Shown: one piece after another, positions 1-8,362 of the stretch
Position numbering within the stretch: position 1 is the stretch's first letter
How the letters are laid out: the number at the start of each line of letters is the position of its first letter
Source: JANSWP01 sp041941305
GTDB lineage: Bacteria > Bacteroidota > Bacteroidia > Chitinophagales > Saprospiraceae
DNA length: 64,000 nucleotides
Direction: 5' to 3'
Assembly: GCA_041941305.1 (NCBI GenBank)
Contig: JBGTQJ010000013.1
Coordinates: 62,001-126,000, forward strand
The notes under the pieces: model-generated
What the model was told of the DNA's origin: nothing
Database searches by the model: none
The model's input: the letters and a program-made list of their open reading frames with translations, nothing else
Position numbers and translations under genes: made by a program

Positions 1-388
1 TAATCCATCTTTTATGAAGACTTTCTAACAAATCAAGTGAAACCTCAATTGGTGTATTTTCATAATCCATCATTTCGGCAAACTTACCTTCAAGATAAGC
101 TTTAATTACCGGCTTTTCTTCAGTCATCGCCCATCTAAAACGTAGATAACTATTGAGATGACTATCTGGCATATGGTGAATGACCTGTCGAACAGTCCAA
201 CCTCCCGGTCGATATTTGCTGTCTAACTGTTTTTCATTAAAAGTGGAAACCAGCTTTCGAAATTTTCCAGGAAATTCCTCAATCGTCAAAAGATAGTTAT
301 TCTGTTCTGTGCCTGAATAATTTGGATCATATTGAAAGTCACCAATGGGGTATTTTAGTTTTTCTAGATTTTGGACATCGTTGGACAT
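1..388 (-). CDS. BstA/YfiT-type DinB-fold metal-dependent protein, 3' end cut by window
   Basis: The frame is open from an ATG at 388 down to the window edge, giving 129 codons without a stop, so the C-terminus is missing. The protein starts MSNDVQNLEKLKYPIGDF and contains WTVRQVIHHMPDSHLNSYLR, the characteristic first metal-binding histidine segment of the Bacillus YfiT / bacillithiol-transferase (BstA) branch of the DinB superfamily. In that family three histidines hold one divalent metal; the other two would lie beyond the window. Members transfer low-molecular-weight thiols to electrophiles or act as uncharacterised hydrolases. The gene diverges from a MetR-like regulator, so a link with sulfur metabolism is possible but inferred. 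Family confidence is good; the exact reaction is unknown. Confidence 0.85.
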   Translation of the reverse strand, partial: MSNDVQNLEKLKYPIGDFQYDPNYSGTEQNNYLLTIEEFPGKFRKLVSTFNEKQLDSKYRPGGWTVRQVIHHMPDSHLNSYLRFRWAMTEEKPVIKAYLEGKFAEMMDYENTPIEVSLDLLESLHKRWI

Positions 389-420
389 AAATAAAGTATA
401 TTTTATGAAGAAATTGGTGT

Positions 421-452
421 AAAGAACTGAAAAAGGGCGGAAAAGACCGCCC
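421..452 (-). terminator. Intrinsic terminator-like hairpin in the leader of the bstA-like gene
   Basis: GGGCGG (435-440) and CCGCCC (447-452) form a six-pair GC stem with a six-base loop. Read on the minus strand it is followed by TTTTT, the layout of an intrinsic terminator. No minus-strand gene ends upstream of it; it lies 47 bases before the ATG at 388. It could therefore end a short RNA or act as an attenuator. The rest of 389-705 holds only the regulator box and promoter-like sequence. Confidence 0.45.
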
Positions 453-614
453 ATAAAAAGAGTTAAAAAAACACTTACTGATTTGCGAATTTTTTAATTT
501 CAGGTGAATTCTTACAAGCAAACCTTTTTTAAATAAGAGAGCGATAATAGCATTGGGAGACGAAAATAGTCGATTAAATCCTATTAAAAAAATGAAAATA
601 TTTTGAAATAAACG

Positions 615-627
615 TGAAAAAAATTCA
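615..627 (+). promoter_or_regulatory. MetR-type operator (TGAA-N5-TTCA)
   Basis: TGAA AAAAA TTCA is an exact match to the palindromic MetR box known from enterobacteria. It lies 78 bases before the start of a LysR regulator whose DNA-binding domain looks MetR-like, and just upstream of a TTACTTTG element at 640-647 that resembles the Bacteroidota -7 box. The placement fits autoregulation and possibly control of the divergent gene. The box is seen; its use is inferred. Confidence 0.5.
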
Positions 628-705
628 TGAAACTTTTCTTTACTTTGAGTGTGTTCTTAGAGTTTGTATTTCAAATACGATACACCTAACTAAAAATTCA
701 ACCTT

Positions 706-1587
706 ATGGAAATCAGACACTTACGATTGGTCAAAACGGTAGCAGAAACAAAAAACCTCACAAAAGCATCCCAGCAATTGTTCCTTTCTCAATCTGCATT
801 AAGTCACCAATTAAGAGAAATAGAATCCAGATACAGTACCCAAATTTTTGTGCGTGCAAAAAAGCAGATGCATTTGACCCAGGCAGGAGAAAGGCTTTTG
901 AAAACAGCCCACATCGTATTGGATGAGTTGGAAAAGACAGATTGTGAGATCAATACGATGTTGGCCAAGGATGAGGGTTCATTAAGAGTAAGTACGATGT
1001 GTTATACCTGTTATCACTGGTTATCACCTACATTAAAGATTTATAAAAAGAAATTCCCAAATGTGAGTATTGAGGTACTGCCAGAAGCAACCTATGCTAC
1101 TATTGAAGCGCTACTCAATGGCAGGCTTGATATTGCACTATCCAGTGAAAAAATAAAAGATCCCAATCTCATTTATCGCCCCCTTTTTGAAGATCAATTA
1201 CTTGCAGTTGTGAGCCCCAATCACCCCCTGGCTCAACGGAAGAGGCTACATCCCAAAGATTTTGAATTGGAACCGTTTATTAAGTACGACATCCCAGAAG
1301 CACATTCGGATATCATCAATAATTTCTTCAAGCCAAACAGTGTGAAGCTGCCCAGAATTATTCATATGCGATTAACAGAAGCTATAATTGAATTAGTGAA
1401 AGCAGATATGGGAATATCGATTCTAGCAAAATGGTCAGTACAGCAATATTTAGATCGCGGTGAACTGGCCGGGATTCCTATTTCAAAGTTGGGGAATAGG
1501 ATATGGTATGCAGTAACACTAAAAAACCTTGTTGAGCCAAGATATTTGACTGAATTCATCGAATGTTTGAAATCGGAAATCAATTGA
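706..1587 (+). CDS. LysR-family transcriptional regulator, MetR-like
   Basis: At 293 residues this is a full-length LysR regulator. Residues about 1-62 form the winged helix-turn-helix, with the LysR signature SQSALSHQLREIE. SALSHQ plus the following FVRAKKQMHLTQAGERLL resembles E. coli MetR more than CysB or OxyR types. Residues about 90-290 form the two-lobed effector domain; in MetR this binds homocysteine. The gene diverges from the bstA-like gene and has a TGAA-N5-TTCA box upstream at 615-627, which supports a MetR-type role. No methionine biosynthesis gene lies in the window, so the regulon cannot be seen. LysR family is certain, MetR orthology is likely but unproven. Confidence 0.85.
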   Translation: MEIRHLRLVKTVAETKNLTKASQQLFLSQSALSHQLREIESRYSTQIFVRAKKQMHLTQAGERLLKTAHIVLDELEKTDCEINTMLAKDEGSLRVSTMCYTCYHWLSPTLKIYKKKFPNVSIEVLPEATYATIEALLNGRLDIALSSEKIKDPNLIYRPLFEDQLLAVVSPNHPLAQRKRLHPKDFELEPFIKYDIPEAHSDIINNFFKPNSVKLPRIIHMRLTEAIIELVKADMGISILAKWSVQQYLDRGELAGIPISKLGNRIWYAVTLKNLVEPRYLTEFIECLKSEIN

Positions 1588-1823
1588 ATTTTAGGAGTAA
1601 AAAAAAATACTGTAGAATTAGCCCTTCAAAATACTACAACATTGCTACGTCAAAATAGTAAAAACCCGATTTGAAAATACATCACCGTTCATAAAATACA
1701 TCTCCTATTCGTCAAAGTCTAGAAGGTATAGTTTCCTTATACCAAAGACAAAAGCATTTCTTAATTTTAGTCTCCATTTGTAAATCATTCCTATCAAATT
1801 TATAATAAATCTCACTTGTCACT

Positions 1824-4800
1824 ATGAGTTTTTTTTCGAAAATTGGTTTCGGAGTTCTTATAATATCTACAGGAATTTGGCTCAATTCTTCTGTTGATTT
1901 TACTTTCTCAAATATATTTCCCTTACTCAACCATTCCAATACTGTTGTAGTAGAAGAGTCCATACAAAGTATGCCATTATCCTGTTCATCAAATAGTCCA
2001 TCTATTCGATTTACCCACTGCTTTGATGAAACAGATGCTACACCAGATACCGATAGAAATGATTACTTCGTTTGCTGTGCTCCACCAACATGGATGCCAA
2101 GTGAAGCATATGAATTCGATGCCCCCTCAGTTGAGGAGGATTGGCCTTGTACAGCTGGAGCAAATATTGACAGCGTAAAATTGACCATCACAATACAAAG
2201 TGTCACCTTGGACTGGAGCAATTTTCCTTGTTGCGCTGATTATTTAGAAGGTTTATATGCAAACCTTTACGATAACTGCACCGCACCTACATGTACAGTC
2301 CTCGGAGACGGATTAGTGAATAATACACCAGGAGAAGGAGACTGTGCTGCATCTGGAGATCACCTGGTTTTTGATACTCCAACTCAAACTTTTCCATTAG
2401 GCTTACCCTATACTTCTGAAACATTTTGTCTTGGTAATTATTTCGATACTTTTGAAAGTCTTGGAGTAGATATTGTGCCTTCATTTCGTTTTGATGAAGC
2501 AAACAATAATGGTTGTAATTGTCCAACTGATGCGATTAGCCAGGGTGTCGTTCAAGTAGAGTATGATATTAAAATTGAGTATGTATTTTGTGAAGATGAC
2601 CTGCCCCCCAATTGTGCTCAGGTTAGTTTTGGTTCAATTGGCCCACTTTGTGAAAACGATGGACCATTTACACTGCCTATAAGCTCAAATGAGGGATATA
2701 CAGGAACTTGGACTCCAGCTACAATCAATCCTAGTGGATTGGGTGGAACTACCGTTTCTGCGAAATTTACACCTGATGCTAACCAAGGTTGTCTCCCAGA
2801 AGTATTCATCGATGTAGATATAGATAGTTACGTAAATCCACCTACATTTAATCAATTAGGTCCATTTTGTGAAACGGAATCTTTGATTGCTCTTCCAACG
2901 ACATCCAATGAGGGAGTTAATGGAACCTGGGATGTCGGTCCATTTTTTGATCCCTCCCTTTATGGAGGGCAAAGTGTTACGATCTCCTTCACGCCTGATT
3001 TTGGAGAATGTAGCAATACCACAACTATGACCATTTCGGTTTTGGAAGAAACCACACCAACTTTTATTTCATTTAGTCCAATTTGCGAAAATGAACCCCC
3101 TGTATCTCTTTCTTCTGTCTCATTGGAAGGTATAACCGGGAATTGGGATATCGGATCATCATTTAATCCTTTTGGACTAGGAGGACAAACTGTAACCATA
3201 AATTTCTTTGCAGACCCAGGGCAGTGTGCCCCAATGGTAACTGCATTAGATATAGAGGTTCTTGATGAAGTTACTCCAACTTTTGTTCAAATTGCGGACT
3301 TATGTGAAAATGATCCTATTGTATTTTTCCCAACTACCTCAGTGGAAGGAATTCAGGGTAACTGGGATCCATCATCAATAAATCCTTCTGGACAAGGTGG
3401 AAATTCCATTACCGCAACATTTACTCCAAATTTTGGAGAATGCGCTGCATCCACCACAATGACAGTCAATATAAATGAGGCCGATGTGCCTGCATTCTCT
3501 GGTTTGACTCCCATTTGTGAGAATGACGGTTTGCTCATTTTGCCTACTATTTCTGATAATGGTATTCAGGGTAGCTGGGATCCTCCTTCAGTAGATCCTA
3601 ATGGTCAGGGTGGGAATAGTATTCTGGCGACTTTCACTCCAAATTCAAATGAATGTGCTATTAGTCATACATTAAATATCAATATCAATTCTGCCACTGA
3701 TCCCACCTTTTTCCAGATTGGACCTCTTTGTGAATCCGATGGATTGGTGTTTTTTCCTAATATTTCAAATGAGGGGATCATGGGAAGTTGGAACCCATCA
3801 AGTATCAATCCTATGGGAAATGGGGGAAATACAATTACAGCAACATTTACTCCTAATGCAACCGAATGTGCCAATCAAACAACGATGGACGTACAAATAA
3901 ACGCAGAAACACTTCCTACATTTAATCAGATAGGACCTTTGTGTGAATTAGATGCACCAGTTTCTCTGGAAGATTTATCGTTAGAAGGAATTACAGGTTC
4001 ATGGGATGTAGGAAATACTTTTGATCCAAATGGACAAGGCGGTCAGTCTGTTACCATCTTCTTTACTTCTGATGGCGGACAATGTGCTCAAAATACTTCC
4101 ATGACGATTATTGTTGATGCTACATCTACACCAATTTTTGACCCCCTAGGCCCTTTATGCGAAGATGACCCTTCAATTACCCTACCAGGCACTTCCAACA
4201 ATGGAATTACAGGAGTCTGGGATATTGGAAATACTTTTGATCCAACCGGACTTGGAGGAACCACTACAACCATAAATTTCACACCTGATAATGGTCAATG
4301 TGCGGAAAATACCTCTGAAAACATTATTGTAAACACAATCCCTTTGATGACTGAATCTGAAAAAGCATGTAATGGTAGCCTCATGGATTATTTTGTAACC
4401 ATTGAAACCGATGGTACCAATGTGACCAGTACCGATGGAACTGTCACCTTTAATCCAGATGGCACGTTTACTATTGATGGGATTCCAGAGGGCACAAATC
4501 CAACTTTAACAATTACAAATTTATCTACAGGATGTGATGAAAGTTTCACTATTGATTCACCTGTTTGTAGCTGTCCACCCATTAATCCTCCAATAGGTTC
4601 AAATGCTACAATTTGCGAAAATGAGATTATTCCTATGCTGGCTGCAACTCCACAAGGTAACTTTGAAATAGATTGGTATGACCAACCCACCGGAGGTAAT
4701 TTATTACAGCAAAACAATTTTTTCTATACGCCATCAGGAGCCGGTACTTTTTATGCAGAAGCCATAGACACTTCCAGCAATTGTGTAAGTATTGAAAGGA

Positions 4801-7322
4801 CTGAAATTACCTTGACAATTATTCAACTGGATACCTGCTTTGAAACAGCGATGACATGTGACCCAATGTTGGTTGGAATTGACACCGTTTTTTACAGCAC
4901 CGCTGAATGTGATAGTGTTGTCATTACAACCACTAGTCTAGCACCAAATAATGAGGAGTTTTTCTCAAACACCTCTTGTGACCCTAATGATGCTGGTACA
5001 GACACCTTATTTCTGACAAATCAATTTGGTTGTGATAGTTTAATCATTACAGAGACCTTGTTCTCAGCAGCTGACACAACCATTAATCCCATTCAGAATA
5101 CCTGTAATCCTATAGAGGCTGGTATTGACACAACTATATTTCAAACTGCACTTTGTGACAGTGTGGTAATTACGGAAACTGTATTGTTGCAAAGCAACGA
5201 GATTTTCCTATCAGATTTTACTTGTGACCCTAATATGGCTGGCACAGATACTTTGGTTTTCACCAATCAATTTGGTTGTGACAGTACGGTAATCACCACC
5301 TTGGATCTTGCTCCTTCAGAAAGCTTTCTTTTCCAAACTACATCCTGTGATATTTTAGATGTTGGAACCGATACTTCTTTTTTTAATAATCAATTTGGGT
5401 GTGACAGTCTGGTTATTTTGGAAACCACCTTTGCTGAAGCTGATACCACCTATTTTGCAGATTTTACCTGCGATATCAATCAAGTGGGAAGTGATACTAC
5501 AATATTTACAACAAGTGATTGCGATAGTCTGGTAATCACCACACTAACACTGGCACCTGAAAGTGAAACTTTCTTCAATGAGGCATCTTGTAACATGAAT
5601 GAAGTCGGTATGGATACAGTATTTTTGAACAATCAATTTGGTTGCGATAGTTTGGTCATTACATCAACTACATTTTCTCCCCCTGATACCACTTTTGCCA
5701 CAGATATGACCTGTGATTTGAACCAAGTTGGAATAGACACGCTGTATTTTCCCGGACCAGATTGTGATAGCATTGTTGTTTTAACGACTTCACTTTCACC
5801 ACCTGAGGAAACGATAGTGAATGATATGACTTGTGATTTGAATCAAGTGGGAATAGATACCCTGGTTTTAAGTAATCAAAGTGGTTGTGATAGTTTGGTC
5901 ATTACAGTAACTAGTTTGGCTCCAAGTGACCAGGAATTTGTAAATGCTTCTTCCTGTAATCCCAATGATGTCGGTGTAGATACCTTATTTTTGAGCAACC
6001 AGTTTGGATGTGATAGTTTAATCATTACTGCTACTTCCCTGTTACCAGCAGATGAAACTTTTGACAACGCCCTTACATGCGATCCAAACGAGGTAGGTAT
6101 TGATACAACCTATTTGGTCAACCAAAATGGATGTGATAGTTTAATCATTACAAGCACTACCCTTGCTCCAGGTGATATGGATTTTCAAAACGCAACCACC
6201 TGTGATCCAAATCAAGTTGGACAAGATACACTGGTTTTAAACAATCAATTCGGATGTGACAGTTTAATCATTACAACTACTATCCTGGTACCAGAAAATG
6301 AAACATTTCTAACAGATACCTCCTGCGACCCTGGTCAAATTGGACAGGATACCACATTTTTGAGTAATCAATTTGGATGTGATAGTTTGGTGATCACCAC
6401 TACGACATTATTACCATCTGATGAGACACTACTGAATGCAATTACCTGCGAAGTATCCGAAGTGGGGATGGATACCATTATCCTATTTAATATGAATGGA
6501 TGTGATAGTTTGGTCATTACAGAAACCACTCTGGCTCCAGAAATATCATCAATCGATATTTCTTTCGAAGCCCCCACATGTATTGGAGGTCTTGGAATGA
6601 TTGAAATATTGGCGATTAATGGAGGTTCTGCTCCTTTTCTTTATTCAATTGACGGAGGAAACACATTTGGTACAGTTGCTTTATTTAATGAGTTGGAAGA
6701 AGGGGTTTATGACATAGTGATACAAGATTTGGAAGGTTGTAATTATTCTGAAGCGATTGAATTACCTGCTCCTATTCAACCAGTAGTCGCATTGGATTCT
6801 GAAGTAACGATTCAGCTTGGAGAATTTCAAATATTGAATGCCTTGACCAATATTCCAGAAAATGATTTGGCAAGCATCCAATGGACTCCGGCTCTAGGCT
6901 TAAGCTGTACAGATTGTCTTACACCTACTGCTACCCCTACTGAGACGACCACTTACACCATTATCATCGCAGATTCAAGTGGTTGCACAGCGATGGCAAG
7001 CATTGAAATTTTTGTCCAATTTAATGAGACGGTTTATATACCAAATGTATTTTCTCCTAATGGAGATGGCGTTAATGATTCTTTTTATGTGTATGGAGAT
7101 GAAAAACAAATTGGATTAATTCGAGTTTTCCAGGTCTATTCCAGGTGGGGTGAATTGATGTTTGAAGCAGAGAATTTAGAACCAAACAGCCCAACAACGG
7201 GTTGGAAAGGGTTTTTCAATGGTGAAAAGATGAATGCAGGGGTATACATGTATAAAGCTCAAGTAGTATTTACGAACGGAAGAATAGAAGAGTATATTGG
7301 AGATGTTACTTTAGTAAGATAG
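1824..7322 (+). CDS. Giant secreted repeat protein with T9SS type B (gliding-motility) C-terminal domain
   Basis: This 1832-residue protein begins with a hydrophobic segment (FGVLIISTGIWL) that can act as a Sec signal. Residues about 261-839 hold eight repeats of about 72 residues, each with a GPLCEND-like start, a G-x-W core and a paired cysteine. Residues about 840-1005 form a linker that includes an Ig-like segment. Residues about 1010-1572 hold fourteen repeats of about 40 residues with the pattern TCDPN-VG-DT...GCDSLVIT. A SprB-like segment follows, and the last 95 residues (IPNVFSPNGDGVND to the end) are the gliding-motility-associated type B sorting domain that routes cargo through T9SS. 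It is probably an adhesin or surface filament; no enzyme motif is visible. It converges on a barrel gene with only two bases between the stops. Confidence 0.88.
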   Translation: MSFFSKIGFGVLIISTGIWLNSSVDFTFSNIFPLLNHSNTVVVEESIQSMPLSCSSNSPSIRFTHCFDETDATPDTDRNDYFVCCAPPTWMPSEAYEFDAPSVEEDWPCTAGANIDSVKLTITIQSVTLDWSNFPCCADYLEGLYANLYDNCTAPTCTVLGDGLVNNTPGEGDCAASGDHLVFDTPTQTFPLGLPYTSETFCLGNYFDTFESLGVDIVPSFRFDEANNNGCNCPTDAISQGVVQVEYDIKIEYVFCEDDLPPNCAQVSFGSIGPLCENDGPFTLPISSNEGYTGTWTPATINPSGLGGTTVSAKFTPDANQGCLPEVFIDVDIDSYVNPPTFNQLGPFCETESLIALPTTSNEGVNGTWDVGPFFDPSLYGGQSVTISFTPDFGECSNTTTMTISVLEETTPTFISFSPICENEPPVSLSSVSLEGITGNWDIGSSFNPFGLGGQTVTINFFADPGQCAPMVTALDIEVLDEVTPTFVQIADLCENDPIVFFPTTSVEGIQGNWDPSSINPSGQGGNSITATFTPNFGECAASTTMTVNINEADVPAFSGLTPICENDGLLILPTISDNGIQGSWDPPSVDPNGQGGNSILATFTPNSNECAISHTLNININSATDPTFFQIGPLCESDGLVFFPNISNEGIMGSWNPSSINPMGNGGNTITATFTPNATECANQTTMDVQINAETLPTFNQIGPLCELDAPVSLEDLSLEGITGSWDVGNTFDPNGQGGQSVTIFFTSDGGQCAQNTSMTIIVDATSTPIFDPLGPLCEDDPSITLPGTSNNGITGVWDIGNTFDPTGLGGTTTTINFTPDNGQCAENTSENIIVNTIPLMTESEKACNGSLMDYFVTIETDGTNVTSTDGTVTFNPDGTFTIDGIPEGTNPTLTITNLSTGCDESFTIDSPVCSCPPINPPIGSNATICENEIIPMLAATPQGNFEIDWYDQPTGGNLLQQNNFFYTPSGAGTFYAEAIDTSSNCVSIERTEITLTIIQLDTCFETAMTCDPMLVGIDTVFYSTAECDSVVITTTSLAPNNEEFFSNTSCDPNDAGTDTLFLTNQFGCDSLIITETLFSAADTTINPIQNTCNPIEAGIDTTIFQTALCDSVVITETVLLQSNEIFLSDFTCDPNMAGTDTLVFTNQFGCDSTVITTLDLAPSESFLFQTTSCDILDVGTDTSFFNNQFGCDSLVILETTFAEADTTYFADFTCDINQVGSDTTIFTTSDCDSLVITTLTLAPESETFFNEASCNMNEVGMDTVFLNNQFGCDSLVITSTTFSPPDTTFATDMTCDLNQVGIDTLYFPGPDCDSIVVLTTSLSPPEETIVNDMTCDLNQVGIDTLVLSNQSGCDSLVITVTSLAPSDQEFVNASSCNPNDVGVDTLFLSNQFGCDSLIITATSLLPADETFDNALTCDPNEVGIDTTYLVNQNGCDSLIITSTTLAPGDMDFQNATTCDPNQVGQDTLVLNNQFGCDSLIITTTILVPENETFLTDTSCDPGQIGQDTTFLSNQFGCDSLVITTTTLLPSDETLLNAITCEVSEVGMDTIILFNMNGCDSLVITETTLAPEISSIDISFEAPTCIGGLGMIEILAINGGSAPFLYSIDGGNTFGTVALFNELEEGVYDIVIQDLEGCNYSEAIELPAPIQPVVALDSEVTIQLGEFQILNALTNIPENDLASIQWTPALGLSCTDCLTPTATPTETTTYTIIIADSSGCTAMASIEIFVQFNETVYIPNVFSPNGDGVNDSFYVYGDEKQIGLIRVFQVYSRWGELMFEAENLEPNSPTTGWKGFFNGEKMNAGVYMYKAQVVFTNGRIEEYIGDVTLVR
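2604..4340 (+). repeat. Coding array of eight 72-residue Cys-containing repeats
   Basis: Eight consecutive copies share P-T-F-x-Q-x-GPLCE, an NEG-x-x-G-x-W core, a GGxx(V/I)T.(T/F)FTP strand and a second Cys. The copies differ at many positions, so the array is old rather than a fresh DNA duplication. The even pairing of one Cys near each end suggests one disulfide per repeat. Confidence 0.85.
4851..6540 (+). repeat. Coding array of fourteen 40-residue TCDPN..GCDSLVIT repeats
   Basis: Fourteen units start with (T/S)C(D/N), carry VGxDT, then usually NQFGCDSL(V/I)IT. Nearly every unit has exactly two cysteines. DNA identity between units such as 5820-5910 and 6200-6290 is high around NQFGCDSL. 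The array resembles the Asp/Cys-rich stalk repeats found in T9SS surface proteins; the D residues could bind calcium, which is inference. Confidence 0.85.
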
Positions 7323-7324
7323 AT

Positions 7325-8008
7325 TTACCAATCTCTTACTAGCCTGAATCCCAATCTTGCACCCAAGTATAGTTGAGTAATCGTAGATTCGGTTGGTTCA
7401 AATGTACCAAACTGAACCTGGGTTGAAGCATTGGGAAAATACCTAATTCTGGCAATTGGTGTAATTGTCAATATATCAGATACACCTAAATCGAATCCTG
7501 CCCCAATACCTATACTAAAATTGGAAAAATTGTTTTTTTCAGTTGTTAAAAATGTGGAGGTATTGCCTTCTATAATTGTATGATTATGGGCAGTGTTGAT
7601 GAAACTATATCCAGGTGAGATTTGAAGAAAAAACCCTTTTGCCAAGAAATTACTTTGTTTTGAAAAGGTCGGGCAGTTGCAATCATTGTTTATATCCAAT
7701 AAATAGATATTGGTATTGAACTGAAGATTAAACATTTTCACTTCGAAGTCTCCATTCGTAAATGACTTTTCAAAATTTGCAGTACTCAATTCAGGCATAA
7801 ATTCAATCCTGATATTCTTCAACCTAAACCAATAATCAATTCCTATTTTATAAGAAGATTGAGTGCCAACATTTTCTTGTTGAATGTCTGAAAGCCCTGA
7901 AAACCAGTCATCAGCCTTGAATGATTGGTATCCAGCAGAAATACCAAATTGCGCTTTGCTCAAAAATGCTGTCCCTAAAAAGCATAAAAACAGAATGGTC
8001 TTTTTCAT
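7325..8008 (-). CDS. PorT-like outer-membrane beta-barrel protein
   Basis: A 227-residue protein with a clear Sec signal (MKKTILFLCFLGTAFLSKAQ). The mature part alternates polar and hydrophobic residues in short strands ending in aromatic residues, and finishes with YLGARLGFRLVRDW, typical of an eight-stranded outer-membrane beta-barrel of the PorT/OmpW-like superfamily common in Bacteroidota. A loop contains CNCP. No enzymatic motif is seen. The gene is convergent with the giant T9SS protein, and the two stops are separated by two bases. Barrel fold is likely; the function is unknown. Confidence 0.75.
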   Translation of the reverse strand: MKKTILFLCFLGTAFLSKAQFGISAGYQSFKADDWFSGLSDIQQENVGTQSSYKIGIDYWFRLKNIRIEFMPELSTANFEKSFTNGDFEVKMFNLQFNTNIYLLDINNDCNCPTFSKQSNFLAKGFFLQISPGYSFINTAHNHTIIEGNTSTFLTTEKNNFSNFSIGIGAGFDLGVSDILTITPIARIRYFPNASTQVQFGTFEPTESTITQLYLGARLGFRLVRDW

Positions 8009-8111
8009 AATTCTTTTTCTTATAAACGTAACATCCTACACTGCAATATTATCAAAAAGAATTTTAGGATTTGCAAATAGATTTAAAACATGTGTCATCC
8101 CGCCAAAGGCA

Positions 8112-8287
8112 GGGTGATTGGTTCTAAAAATATGCTCTGTGATTTTTTTCAAATTCAAGTTCAAGACCAAGTTCAAGCCCAAGAATTGAAATTGAACTTG
8201 GTCTTGAACTTGAACTTTCAGGAATTTAGAAGAAAAAAACCTGCATAATCCTTTAGCACATCATGAAAATAATAGAACCAATCACCC
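8112..8287. repeat. Palindromic composite element with 15-bp perfect outer arms
   Basis: GGGTGATTGGTTCTA at 8112-8126 is the exact reverse complement of 8273-8287, and the match extends to CTGCC with one extra C. Another 23-bp inverted repeat sits inside. The outer arms carry CCCGCCAAAGGC / CCCCAAAGGGGC sequences that recur in the MITE-like copies at 9868-10050 and 41711-41924. The structure looks like a small non-autonomous mobile element. No gene is seen in 8009-8362. Confidence 0.65.
8154..8214. repeat. 23-bp perfect inverted repeat (TTCAAG-type hairpin)
   Basis: The arms 8154-8176 and 8192-8214 are perfectly complementary over 23 bases, with a 15-base loop. The arm itself is made of repeats of TTCAAG/CCAAG words. 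This is too long for an ordinary terminator and has no T-tract. Confidence 0.85.
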
Positions 8288-8297
8288 CTGCCCCAAA

Positions 8298-8315
8298 GGG
8301 TAGGCTGCTCAAAAG
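8298..8315 (+). repeat. Left terminal inverted repeat of the insertion sequence
   Basis: An 18-bp sequence that is perfectly inverted at 9850-9867. It begins GGGTAGGCTG and is preceded by the AAA copy of the putative target duplication. Confidence 0.9.
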
Positions 8316-8362
8316 AAATAAAAAAGACCTTCTAACTTTAGGGTAGCAACACCCAGTTATAA

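Noticed and set aside
339..521. Minus-strand open frame of 60 codons near the left edge
   Set aside because: It overlaps the start of the bstA-like gene in another frame and spans a terminator hairpin.
4851..6540. Regular spacing of repeats considered as a CRISPR or DNA satellite
   Set aside because: The repeats keep one reading frame, vary mostly at wobble positions and encode a regular 40-residue unit, so they are protein repeats.
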